In this document: positions 27,953 through 35,787 of the stretch, one piece after another
How the letters are laid out: each line of letters opens with the position of its first letter
Position numbering within the stretch: the first letter of the stretch is position 1
Assembly (NCBI GenBank): GCA_013214065.1
Contig: JABSPK010000004.1
Coordinates: 275,543 to 339,542 of the forward strand
Length of the DNA: 64,000 nt
DNA from: Flavobacteriaceae bacterium
GTDB lineage: Bacteria; Bacteroidota; Bacteroidia; Flavobacteriales; Flavobacteriaceae
Reading direction: 5' to 3'
Notes under the pieces: model-generated
Seen by the model: the letters and a program-made list of their open reading frames with translations, nothing else
Told to the model about the DNA's origin: nothing
Database searches by the model: none
Position numbers and translations under genes: made by a program

Positions 27953-29218
27953 ATGGGAATGAAAGAAAAACTCCATCAGCTAAAACTTAAGTATCAAGGC
28001 AAAAAAATGGCACCGGCATTCAATGCCCTCCATACGTTTTTGTACACGCCCAATGAAACCACCCATTCCGGTGGGCACATCAGGGCCGTCGACGATTTGA
28101 AACGTACGATGAATACCGTGATCATGGCTTTGGTGCCTTGTTTGATCTTCGGTATTTTCAATGCCGGATACCAACACTATTCGGCCATCAATGGCTTTCC
28201 TGCCGAGTTCTCGCTATTCGAGCATTTCCTGACATGGGATAACTTCTGGCTGGGCGCCATCACCGTATTGCCTTTGGTCATCGTATCCTATGGTGTCGGT
28301 CTGGCGATCGAATTCGTTTTTGCCGTCATCAAAGGGCATGAAGTCGAAGAAGGATATCTGGTAACCGGAATGTTGGTGCCGTTGATCATACCCGTTGATA
28401 CCCCTTTATGGATGTTGGCCATCGCGGTCGCTTTCGGAGTGGTTATCGGGAAAGAAGTATTCGGAGGTACCGGAATGAACATCCTTAACCCGGCATTGAC
28501 CATCCGCGCCTTTTTGTTCTTCGCCTATCCAACATGGATGAGCGGTGATAAAGTATGGGTTCATGGTGCTGTCGATCTCGCAGGTACGGCCGATGCCATA
28601 TCAGGGGAAACCGTATTGGGGTACTTAGCGCAAGGCAACAATGCCGAGGCATTTGCCAAATACGATTTGATGGAAATGTTCATGGGCTTCATCCCAGGTT
28701 CGGTCGGTGAAACATCGACCTTGTTGATTTTGTTGGGTGGCCTGTTCTTGATTTTTACAAAAATCGCCAGCTGGAGAATCATGTTGAGTGCCGTTATCGG
28801 TTCCTTGGTCATGGGCTTGATGTTCAATGGCATCGTCGATGCGGGTTGGATCCCCGAATACAGTAAGTTTTACGGATTGATGAGTTTTGAATTCTGGCAG
28901 CATTTGATCGTCGGGGGGCTGGCCTTCGGAATCGTCTTTATGGCTACCGATCCAGTAACCGGGGCACAGACCAACCGTGGCAAATGGATCTATGGATTCC
29001 TTATCGGGTTCATCTCGGTCATGATACGGGTTTTCAACCCAGGATATCCGGAAGGGGTCTTTTTGGCCATCTTGTTGATGAACGTATTCGCACCGACCAT
29101 CGATCACTATGTGGTTCGCGGTAACGTCAATCGAAGGATGAAGCGATTGAAGACGGTAACCATCCATCCGAAAATCACCGATGGGGAAGCAAAAGAATTA
29201 AAAGTAGAAACAGTTTAG
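27953..29218 (+). CDS. nqrB: Na+-translocating NADH:quinone reductase subunit B
   Basis: Main membrane subunit, 421 residues from the ATG at 27953, with about ten helices. It carries one covalent FMN, the riboflavin site and the Na+ path. The FMN-acceptor motif reads DAISGETVLG with the acceptor Thr220 (V. cholerae Thr236). The usual SGAT alanine is glutamate here. Other conserved parts are GGTGMNILNPALTIRAFLFF and ATDPVTGAQTNRGKW. Flavin attachment would be done by the ApbE encoded at 33.1 kb. A TTG at 27944, overlapping nqrA, is an alternative start. Confidence 0.96.
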   Translation: MGMKEKLHQLKLKYQGKKMAPAFNALHTFLYTPNETTHSGGHIRAVDDLKRTMNTVIMALVPCLIFGIFNAGYQHYSAINGFPAEFSLFEHFLTWDNFWLGAITVLPLVIVSYGVGLAIEFVFAVIKGHEVEEGYLVTGMLVPLIIPVDTPLWMLAIAVAFGVVIGKEVFGGTGMNILNPALTIRAFLFFAYPTWMSGDKVWVHGAVDLAGTADAISGETVLGYLAQGNNAEAFAKYDLMEMFMGFIPGSVGETSTLLILLGGLFLIFTKIASWRIMLSAVIGSLVMGLMFNGIVDAGWIPEYSKFYGLMSFEFWQHLIVGGLAFGIVFMATDPVTGAQTNRGKWIYGFLIGFISVMIRVFNPGYPEGVFLAILLMNVFAPTIDHYVVRGNVNRRMKRLKTVTIHPKITDGEAKELKVETV

Positions 29219-29222
29219 CGCT

Positions 29223-29972
29223 ATGGCAATCAATACCGAAAAGAATTCCTATACCGTCTTGTTCGCCGTGATCATGGTCGTGGTGGTGGGTACCATATTG
29301 GCCTTTTTAGCCTCCGGACTCCGACCACAAATCGATGAGAACGAACGGTTCGAAAAACAGCAAAACATCCTGTACGCCATGGGTGTCAATAACAATGAAG
29401 GCGCTGGTGATGTGAATTTTATCCCGACGACCGAAGTCGAGGAAGAGTTTTCAAAATATATCAAAGAGCAATTGGTCATCGTGAATGGGGAGGTGAAACC
29501 CCAAGAAGAAGCCTATTTGATCGATCTGAAGAAGCAACTTAGTGCCCTGAAAAACGGCGAGGACGCCAAGCTGCCCTTGTTCATCGGGGAAAAGGATGCC
29601 AAGAAATTCTGCATCATCCCGATGTACGGAAAAGGTCTTTGGGATGCCATCTGGGGCTTCATTTCCTTGGATGAGGAAATGGTGGTACAAGGCGTGTATT
29701 TCGACCATAAGGGGGAAACCCCGGGATTGGGAGCCAACATCAAGATGCGTTTTTTCATGGATGATTTCGTAGGGGAATCCTTGATGGACGGAAACAGCTA
29801 TGCCGGTGTCAATGTGGTCAAAGGCAATAACGATCCCTTGAACAACGACAAGGCCGACAATGAGGTCGATGCGCTGGCAGGTGCGACCATTACAGGAAAT
29901 GGGGTTTCGGCCATGATCAAAGAAACCTTGAAAGCCTACAAACCTTATTTAGAAACAATTAGAACCAAATAA
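29223..29972 (+). CDS. nqrC: Na+-translocating NADH:quinone reductase subunit C
   Basis: A 249-residue subunit with one N-terminal membrane helix (about 11-30) and a periplasmic FMN-binding domain. The covalent FMN site is in DALAGATITGNG with Thr222 as acceptor, fitting the ApbE target motif. GLWDAIWGFISL and GETPGLGANI are conserved FMN-domain segments. It sits 4 bases after nqrB and 1 base before nqrD. Confidence 0.97.
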   Translation: MAINTEKNSYTVLFAVIMVVVVGTILAFLASGLRPQIDENERFEKQQNILYAMGVNNNEGAGDVNFIPTTEVEEEFSKYIKEQLVIVNGEVKPQEEAYLIDLKKQLSALKNGEDAKLPLFIGEKDAKKFCIIPMYGKGLWDAIWGFISLDEEMVVQGVYFDHKGETPGLGANIKMRFFMDDFVGESLMDGNSYAGVNVVKGNNDPLNNDKADNEVDALAGATITGNGVSAMIKETLKAYKPYLETIRTK

Positions 29973-29973
29973 T

Positions 29974-30621
29974 ATGGCATTGTTATCGAAAAAAGATGCG
30001 AATCTCATCTTGGATCCCTTAGCGGATAACAACCCGATCACCATCCAGGTTTTAGGGATTTGTTCCGCCCTGGCGATTACCGCTGAACTGCAGGCCTCGA
30101 TCGTGATGGCCGTATCGGTCATCTTCGTACTGGGTGTGGGTAATGTTGTTATTTCCTTAATGCGCAACATCATTCCGTCGAAAGTTCGGATCATCGTACA
30201 ATTGATCGTGGTCGCTACCCTGGTGATCATCGTCGACCAGGTGTTGAAGGCCTTTGCGTATGAATTGAGCAAGACCCTTGGAGCCTTCGTAGGATTGATT
30301 ATCACTAACTGTATCATCATGGGGCGGTTCGAGGCCTTCGCTTTGGGTAACGGTCCGTGGAAGTCGTTTTTGGACGGCATCGGAAATGCCCTTGGTTATG
30401 GTGTCATATTGATCATCGTCGGGTTCTTTAGGGAACTTTTGGGTTCAGGAACCTTGTTGGGTATCCCGGTCTTGGGGGACCCCATTACGAAGACCGGACT
30501 GTATTCCATCGGTTATGAAAACAACGGTTTTATGATCATTCCACCAGCGGCATTGATTGTCGTGGGGATCATCATTTGGGTACAGCGTTCACGAAACAAA
30601 GCATTGATTGAGGAAGCTTAA
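29974..30621 (+). CDS. nqrD: Na+-translocating NADH:quinone reductase subunit D
   Basis: A 215-residue membrane subunit with six helices, the pseudo-symmetric partner of NqrE. The two cysteines that hold the intramembrane iron-sulfur cluster with NqrE are visible, in VLGICSALAIT and LIITNCIIMGRFEAF. It also has the conserved GFFRELLGSGTLLG. Spacing to neighbours is minimal. Confidence 0.97.
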   Translation: MALLSKKDANLILDPLADNNPITIQVLGICSALAITAELQASIVMAVSVIFVLGVGNVVISLMRNIIPSKVRIIVQLIVVATLVIIVDQVLKAFAYELSKTLGAFVGLIITNCIIMGRFEAFALGNGPWKSFLDGIGNALGYGVILIIVGFFRELLGSGTLLGIPVLGDPITKTGLYSIGYENNGFMIIPPAALIVVGIIIWVQRSRNKALIEEA

Positions 30622-30635
30622 AAGAGATAGCGATT

Positions 30636-31397
30636 ATGTTAGAACATCTAGAATTATTTTTTAAGTCCATTTTCATAGACAACATGGTTTTCGCCGTGTT
30701 CTTGGGAATGTGCTCGTATTTGGCGGTTTCTAAAAAAGTAAGTACCGCCGTCGGACTTGGTGCGGCCGTAATATTCGTATTGGCGGTGACCGTACCCTTG
30801 AACTGGTTGCTCGATCAATACCTATTGCGCGACGGCGCTTTGGCTTGGTTGGGTCCCGAATATGCCGACTATAACCTGAGCTTCTTGTCCTTCATCCTGT
30901 TTATCGCTACTATCGCGACCATGGTTCAACTGGTCGAGATCGTTGTGGAGAAGTTCTCTCCGGCCTTATACAATTCCTTAGGGATTTTCTTGCCCTTGAT
31001 CGCCGTGAACTGTGCGATTTTAGGGGGATCCTTGTTCATGCAAGCACGTGAGATACCTACCTTGGGATTGGCGTTCAATTACGGTGTCAGCTCTGGGATC
31101 GGTTGGTTTTTGGCCATTTTGGCGATCGCGGCCATTCGCGAGAAAATCCGCTATTCCAACGTTCCGGCACCGCTACGCGGACTCGGGATAACCTTTATCA
31201 TTACTGGACTGATGGGTATCGGTTTCCAAAGTTTCGGGGGCATGTTGACCGGTGACAACGAACCGCCGGAAGGGGAGACCCAAACCGCTGAACAATCGGA
31301 AACGGTAATACCGGTCGATGAAGAAAAAATTGAAAACGAGATCGAGGAAGACGACAAAGCGATCTCTTATAACGAAGCAGTAAACCAAGGAAAATGA
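30636..31397 (+). CDS. nqrE: Na+-translocating NADH:quinone reductase subunit E, with acidic C-terminal tail
   Basis: Membrane subunit with six helices and the two cluster cysteines in FLGMCSYLAV and IAVNCAILGGSLFM. The core ends near residue 205, the usual NqrE length. About 48 extra residues (206-253) follow, rich in Glu and Asp (EEKIENEIEEDDK) and likely disordered on one side of the membrane. The stop overlaps the nqrF start (ATGA). The tail's role is unknown; it may contact NqrF, which follows directly. Confidence 0.95.
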   Translation: MLEHLELFFKSIFIDNMVFAVFLGMCSYLAVSKKVSTAVGLGAAVIFVLAVTVPLNWLLDQYLLRDGALAWLGPEYADYNLSFLSFILFIATIATMVQLVEIVVEKFSPALYNSLGIFLPLIAVNCAILGGSLFMQAREIPTLGLAFNYGVSSGIGWFLAILAIAAIREKIRYSNVPAPLRGLGITFIITGLMGIGFQSFGGMLTGDNEPPEGETQTAEQSETVIPVDEEKIENEIEEDDKAISYNEAVNQGK

Positions 31398-32704
31398 TTT
31401 TAGCCACAAGTACGGGAGGGACCATCCTGATTACGGTCGTAGCCTTTTTGATCTTATTATTGCTTTTGGTGGCACTTTTGCTTTTCACCAAAGAAAAATT
31501 ATCGCCATCCGGTCCGGTTACCTTGACCATCAATGGAGAGAAGAAAATCGAAGTACCTTCAGGGGGTACCTTGCTGTCGACCTTAGGAAACCAAAAGGTC
31601 TTTTTGCCTTCGGCCTGCGGTGGGGGTGGAACCTGTATCCAGTGTGAATGCCATGTGCATGCAGGAGGTGGTGAGGCCTTGCCTACCGAGACCCCGCACT
31701 TCTCACGTAAAGAGCTGCAACACGGGGCTCGTTTGGCGTGTCAGGTCAAAGTAAAGCAGGATATGGAGATTTCCATTCCAGAAGAAGTATTCGGAATCAA
31801 GAAATGGGCTGCCAAAGTAGTACGTAATTACAACGTAGCTTCCTTTATCAAGGAGTTCGTTGTGGAGATTCCGGAAGAAATGAACTATAAGGCCGGTGGG
31901 TATATCCAAATCGAGATCCCACCTTGTGAGGTCAAATACCAAGATATCGATATCACCGCGCATCCGGAAGAACACGAAACCCCTGATAAGTTCAAGAACG
32001 AGTGGGATAAGTTCAACCTATGGCCGTTGGTGATGAAAAACCCGGAGACCGTAGAACGCGCTTACTCGATGGCCTCTTATCCTGCTGAAGGACGTGAGAT
32101 CATGTTGAACGTCCGTATTGCGACCCCACCATGGGATCGTTCGAAAAACGGTTGGATGGATGTCAATCCAGGGGTGGCCTCCTCCTATATTTTCGGGTTG
32201 AAAGAAGGAGACCCTGTGACCATTTCAGGTCCGTTCGGTGAATTCTTTATCAATGAATCAGAGTCGGAAATGTTGTACGTAGGTGGAGGAGCCGGAATGG
32301 CCCCGATGCGTTCCCATTTGTACCACCTCTTCAAAACCTTGAAAACCAATAGAAAAGTAACCTATTGGTACGGTGGTCGTTCGAAACGGGAATTGTTCTA
32401 TATCGATCACTTCAAGCAACTGGAGCGTGACTTTCCGAACTTTAAGTTCTATATGGCCCTTTCCGAACCTTTGGAAGAGGATAATTGGACGGTCAAGAAA
32501 GACATTGACGATGAGGCAGGGGATGGCTTTGTCGGATTCATCCACAATTGTGTGATCGACAACTATTTGAACCATCATGATGCCCCTGAGGATATCGAGT
32601 TATACTTCTGTGGCCCGCCATTGATGAACAAAGCGGTTCAAAAAATGGGCGAGGATTTCGGAATTCCCGATGAGCATATCCGCTTCGATGATTTCGGAGG
32701 CTGA
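31394..32704 (+). CDS. nqrF: Na+-translocating NADH:quinone reductase subunit F
   Basis: NADH-oxidising entry subunit, 436 residues. It has an N-terminal membrane helix (about 10-31), then a 2Fe-2S ferredoxin domain with Cys75, Cys81, Cys84 and Cys116 (SACGGGGTCIQC, RLACQV). An FAD-binding ferredoxin reductase domain includes RAYSMASYP. An NADH-binding domain includes YVGGGAGMAPMRSHL and YFCGPPLM. Electrons flow NADH to FAD to 2Fe-2S and on to the membrane subunits. The operon terminator follows 40 bases later. Confidence 0.97.
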   Translation: MILATSTGGTILITVVAFLILLLLLVALLLFTKEKLSPSGPVTLTINGEKKIEVPSGGTLLSTLGNQKVFLPSACGGGGTCIQCECHVHAGGGEALPTETPHFSRKELQHGARLACQVKVKQDMEISIPEEVFGIKKWAAKVVRNYNVASFIKEFVVEIPEEMNYKAGGYIQIEIPPCEVKYQDIDITAHPEEHETPDKFKNEWDKFNLWPLVMKNPETVERAYSMASYPAEGREIMLNVRIATPPWDRSKNGWMDVNPGVASSYIFGLKEGDPVTISGPFGEFFINESESEMLYVGGGAGMAPMRSHLYHLFKTLKTNRKVTYWYGGRSKRELFYIDHFKQLERDFPNFKFYMALSEPLEEDNWTVKKDIDDEAGDGFVGFIHNCVIDNYLNHHDAPEDIELYFCGPPLMNKAVQKMGEDFGIPDEHIRFDDFGG

Positions 32705-32743
32705 TCGAGAATCCAAGAGCATCCAGAATACAAACAACAACAC

Positions 32744-32773
32744 AACCGATACGACCAACGTATCGGTTTTTTT
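32744..32773 (+). terminator. nqr operon terminator just before the next start codon
   Basis: A perfect 9-bp stem, AACCGATAC at 32744-32752 with GTATCGGTT at 32760-32768, a 7-base loop and a T-tract to 32773. It lies 10 bases before the ATG of the next gene, so read-through or a very short transcript is needed for that gene. Confidence 0.85.
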
Positions 32774-32783
32774 GTCAAAAGCT

Positions 32784-33143
32784 ATGGGCAAACCCTTATC
32801 GGAACAAGAATTGCACAACTTAGCGATGAACATCGTCGGCCGCGAACTGGAAGCGGACGGCTTCGAATTCATGGCAGTCAATAGTAAACCCAAAAAGAAC
32901 CCGCAGTTCGTATGTCTTAAGGACAAGATCTTGCATTTCATCATTGTGCGTAATGTGCCGTACCCTCAAGATCCAACGACCTATGATGTGGAACTGCTGC
33001 AAAAAATGAAAGATCATGCCGATAAGTTCGAAGCCAAGACCTATTATGCGGGTGTAGGCCTTTCGAACGCCCGGGATCGTATGGGTCCGGTACTGTTGGA
33101 TGAAGAATATATCGTTGATTATAAAGGATTAGTTGAACTATGA
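32784..33143 (+). CDS. Conserved protein of unknown function between nqrF and apbE
   Basis: About 119 residues from the ATG at 32784 (MGKPLSEQELHNLAMNIVG). Earlier in-frame starts overlap nqrF or the terminator stem and are less likely. The fold looks alpha/beta, with an N-terminal helix, FEFMAVNSKPKKNPQFVCLK, LHFIIVRNVPYP and a tail EAKTYYAGVGLSNA. There is no signal peptide or membrane helix, so it is cytosolic. It has a single cysteine and is not NqrM. Its stop overlaps the apbE start (ATGA), tying it to NQR maturation. I do not know its function. Confidence 0.82.
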   Translation: MGKPLSEQELHNLAMNIVGRELEADGFEFMAVNSKPKKNPQFVCLKDKILHFIIVRNVPYPQDPTTYDVELLQKMKDHADKFEAKTYYAGVGLSNARDRMGPVLLDEEYIVDYKGLVEL

Positions 33144-34156
33144 AATCGAAGTTAACACCTTGTCTTATCGCCGTTTTGACCCTTTTGGCCATGAGCTGCG
33201 CCGATTCCCCCATATCAGAGAAAAGCCGCTATACCGGTAATGCTTTGGGAACGACCTATGCCATTACGTTAATCACCGAAAAAGATCATGCACTCCAAGA
33301 GCCCATTGATTCAGTGTTCCACGTGGTGAATAGCTCGATGTCGACCTATTGGCCCGATTCCGATATCTCGAGGATCAACAAAGGCGATTCTACCGTTGTG
33401 GTCGACGCCATGTTCCGTGAGGTTTTCGAGTTGTCAGCAGGGATATTCGAAGCCACTAACGGGTATTTCGACCCAACGGTCGGTACTTTGGTGAACGCAT
33501 GGGGTTTTGGGCCCGGCGCACAACAACAAATGGACAGTACCAAAGTGGACAGTCTTTTGACCTATGTAGGTTTTGAAAAGGTACGTTTGCTGGCAGATGG
33601 TCGGATACAAAAAGCGCATCCGGCTATTTATTTCGACTTCAATGCCGTTGCCAAGGGGTATACCCTGGATCGGTTGGGTGTCTTGCTCGATGAGCATGCG
33701 ATTTCCGATTATCTCATCGAACTCGGGGGTGAGATCCTCTGTAAGGGGATGAATACCATCAGCCAAAAATCGTGGACTGTTGGAATCGATGATCCCCAAG
33801 CCGAGGGGGTACGGCAATTAAAAAACGTAGTCGCGCTACAGGATGCCGCCATGGCATCGTCGGGCAACTATCGAAAGTTCAGGGTAGACCCTGAGACCGG
33901 TAAGAAATACGTACATACCGTAGATCCGAAAACCGGCTTTACTAAAAATGCAAAAGTACTCGCCACCAGCGTGATCGCTGCTGATTGCGCGACCGCCGAT
34001 GCCTATGCTACGGCTTTTATGGCCATGGAGTTGGAGGCTACGAAACGGCTACTAAGTGAGACCACCGACCTGGAAGCGTACATCATCTATTTGGACGATG
34101 CCGGACTGACTTCGGAGTTTATGACTCCCGGCTTCGAATCGCGGGTTAGGCGCTAA
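33140..34156 (+). CDS. apbE: FAD:protein FMN transferase ApbE (lipoprotein)
   Basis: Transfers FMN from FAD to a Thr in target proteins by a phosphoester bond, here NqrB and NqrC. It has 338 residues with a lipoprotein signal ending in LAMSC (Cys20), so it faces the periplasm. The ApbE core is visible as YTGNALGTTYAITL, FDFNAVAKGYTLDRLG, YLIELGGEILCKG and HTVDPKTG. The metal-binding Asp/Thr region TSVIAADCATADAYATAFM is conserved. It is translationally coupled to the unknown gene before it. The end is one base from the convergent methyltransferase. Confidence 0.96.
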   Translation: MKSKLTPCLIAVLTLLAMSCADSPISEKSRYTGNALGTTYAITLITEKDHALQEPIDSVFHVVNSSMSTYWPDSDISRINKGDSTVVVDAMFREVFELSAGIFEATNGYFDPTVGTLVNAWGFGPGAQQQMDSTKVDSLLTYVGFEKVRLLADGRIQKAHPAIYFDFNAVAKGYTLDRLGVLLDEHAISDYLIELGGEILCKGMNTISQKSWTVGIDDPQAEGVRQLKNVVALQDAAMASSGNYRKFRVDPETGKKYVHTVDPKTGFTKNAKVLATSVIAADCATADAYATAFMAMELEATKRLLSETTDLEAYIIYLDDAGLTSEFMTPGFESRVRR

Positions 34157-34157
34157 A

Positions 34158-34922
34158 TTATTTCTTGACCCAGGGTATGACCTCCGTAGGGGCGAGTCGG
34201 TAGGTTTCGATTTTTTCCGTCCCCAGTTGTTGGGCGTAGGGTACTTCCTTTACGGTAAATCCGGCCCGCCGGAGCTTGTCGAAGTAATCGCGTCCGTAAA
34301 TGCGAACATGGTCGTATTGGCCAAAAATCTTGGCCCGTTCTTTTTTATCGGTGATGGAGTCGTCTTCAAAGGTTTCGGCCCTATTTAGATCCTGGGGAAT
34401 TTGAAATATACCCCAACCCCCTTTTTTCATCACCCGGAACAATTCCGACATGGCTTTTTCGTCATCAGGGATATGCTCTAAGACATGATTGCAAAGAATA
34501 ACGTCAAAACTATCCTCTTCGAAAGGAAGATCGCAGATATCGGCTTTGACATCGGCCAAAGGGGAATTCAGATCAGTAGTAGTATAATCGAGGTTCGCCA
34601 GTTTTTTAAAACGCTTGTAAAAGGCCTGTTCGGGGGCGAAATGCAGTAAGGACAAGGGCGCCTCGAAAAAATCCGTCTCGTTTTGCAAAAACAACCATAA
34701 CAAACGGTGCCGCTCCAACGAAAGGGTAGAGGGTGACAATACATTTTCCCTAGGTTGCTCATACCCATAGGGCAAGAAACTGCGAAATCCTTTACCGTCA
34801 ATGGGATCGGTGAATGTTGAGCCGCGATAGTACCATGCCAATACCGGTCGGATCCAATAACTGATCGTAATCAAAAAGGGTCTTGGAACTAAATTGAGGA
34901 AAAATTGAAAGACCTTTTTCAT
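34158..34922 (-). CDS. Class I SAM-dependent methyltransferase
   Basis: A 254-residue protein with a Methyltransf_11-type core: DYTTTDLNSPLADVKADICD in the SAM region, VILCNHVLEHIPDDEKAMSE and FRVMKKGGWGIFQIP. The first 30 residues (FQFFLNLVPRPFLITIS) are hydrophobic and basic and may attach it to the membrane. The substrate is unknown. It lies 8 bases after map on the same strand, so it is probably co-transcribed. Confidence 0.88.
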   Translation of the reverse strand: MKKVFQFFLNLVPRPFLITISYWIRPVLAWYYRGSTFTDPIDGKGFRSFLPYGYEQPRENVLSPSTLSLERHRLLWLFLQNETDFFEAPLSLLHFAPEQAFYKRFKKLANLDYTTTDLNSPLADVKADICDLPFEEDSFDVILCNHVLEHIPDDEKAMSELFRVMKKGGWGIFQIPQDLNRAETFEDDSITDKKERAKIFGQYDHVRIYGRDYFDKLRRAGFTVKEVPYAQQLGTEKIETYRLAPTEVIPWVKK

Positions 34923-34930
34923 GTTCGGTT

Positions 34931-35749
34931 TCAGTTCTGGGTCAACGACTTTCGAAATTCGTTTTCCTCTTCACTTGTAATCCCCAAGGCGTCGTAGATG
35001 TATTGGAAGGTCGATAACAACTCGGGCCGCCCATCGATCAAGGCCACATCGTGCTCGAAATGGGCGCTAGGCTGGTTGTCGGCGGTCAAAATGGTCCAAC
35101 CGTCTTTCAATTGTTTGATGCGTCGGGTGCCCCTATTGATCATCGGTTCGATGGCAACGACCATTCCGTCCTGGAATTTTTTACCGCGTCCCCGTTTCCC
35201 GTAATTCGGCATTTGGGGGTCTTCATGCAGTTCGGTACCCAGGCCGTGCCCGACCAATTCCCGTACGACACCATACCCGTGGGACTCGCAATGCCGTTGG
35301 ATGGCGAAACCGACATCACCGACACGGTTGCCGACTTTGAATTCACGAATGCCGAGGTATAAGGATTCTTTGGCCACCCGCAACAACTTGCGGGTCGCTT
35401 CATCGACTTCACCGACTTCGAAAGTATAGGCATGGTCGCCGTAAAACCCATTTTTCAATGCACCGCAGTCGACAGAAATGATATCCCCTTCTTGTAAAAC
35501 CTCATTGCCTGGAATTCCATGGACCACCTGGGCGTTCGGACTCCAGTTCAAGGTGTTGGGAAAATCATACATTCCCAAAAAGCCCGGCTCGGCCTGATGG
35601 TCGCGGATGAAATCCTCTGCCATTTTATCCAATTTGAGCGGATGTGCTCCCGGTTTGATTTCCGCGGCCAGCATTCCCAGGGTCTTTGAGACCACCAAGG
35701 CGCTTTCACGCATCAGTTCGATTTCCTCAAGGGTCTTGATTCGTAGCAT
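34931..35749 (-). CDS. map: Type I methionine aminopeptidase
   Basis: Removes the N-terminal methionine from new proteins. It has 272 residues of the pita-bread fold. The five metal ligands are in ISVDCGALKNGFYGDHAYTF (two Asp), VGHGLGTELHEDP (His) and VAIEPMIN plus FEHDVAL (two Glu). The -7 box TATCTTTG ends only five bases before the ATG. A methyltransferase gene follows in the same operon. Confidence 0.96.
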   Translation of the reverse strand: MLRIKTLEEIELMRESALVVSKTLGMLAAEIKPGAHPLKLDKMAEDFIRDHQAEPGFLGMYDFPNTLNWSPNAQVVHGIPGNEVLQEGDIISVDCGALKNGFYGDHAYTFEVGEVDEATRKLLRVAKESLYLGIREFKVGNRVGDVGFAIQRHCESHGYGVVRELVGHGLGTELHEDPQMPNYGKRGRGKKFQDGMVVAIEPMINRGTRRIKQLKDGWTILTADNQPSAHFEHDVALIDGRPELLSTFQYIYDALGITSEEENEFRKSLTQN

Positions 35750-35754
35750 GGCAG

Positions 35755-35762
35755 CAAAGATA
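35755..35762 (-). promoter_or_regulatory. -7 box for map, almost leaderless
   Basis: TATCTTTG on the minus strand; only five bases separate it from the map ATG at 35749. Confidence 0.5.
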
Positions 35763-35787
35763 GTTCGAATAAGCTAAAGAAAGTACC

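Noticed and set aside
32784..33143. Candidate NqrM
   Set aside because: NqrM is a short membrane protein with four conserved cysteines. This protein is soluble and has one cysteine.
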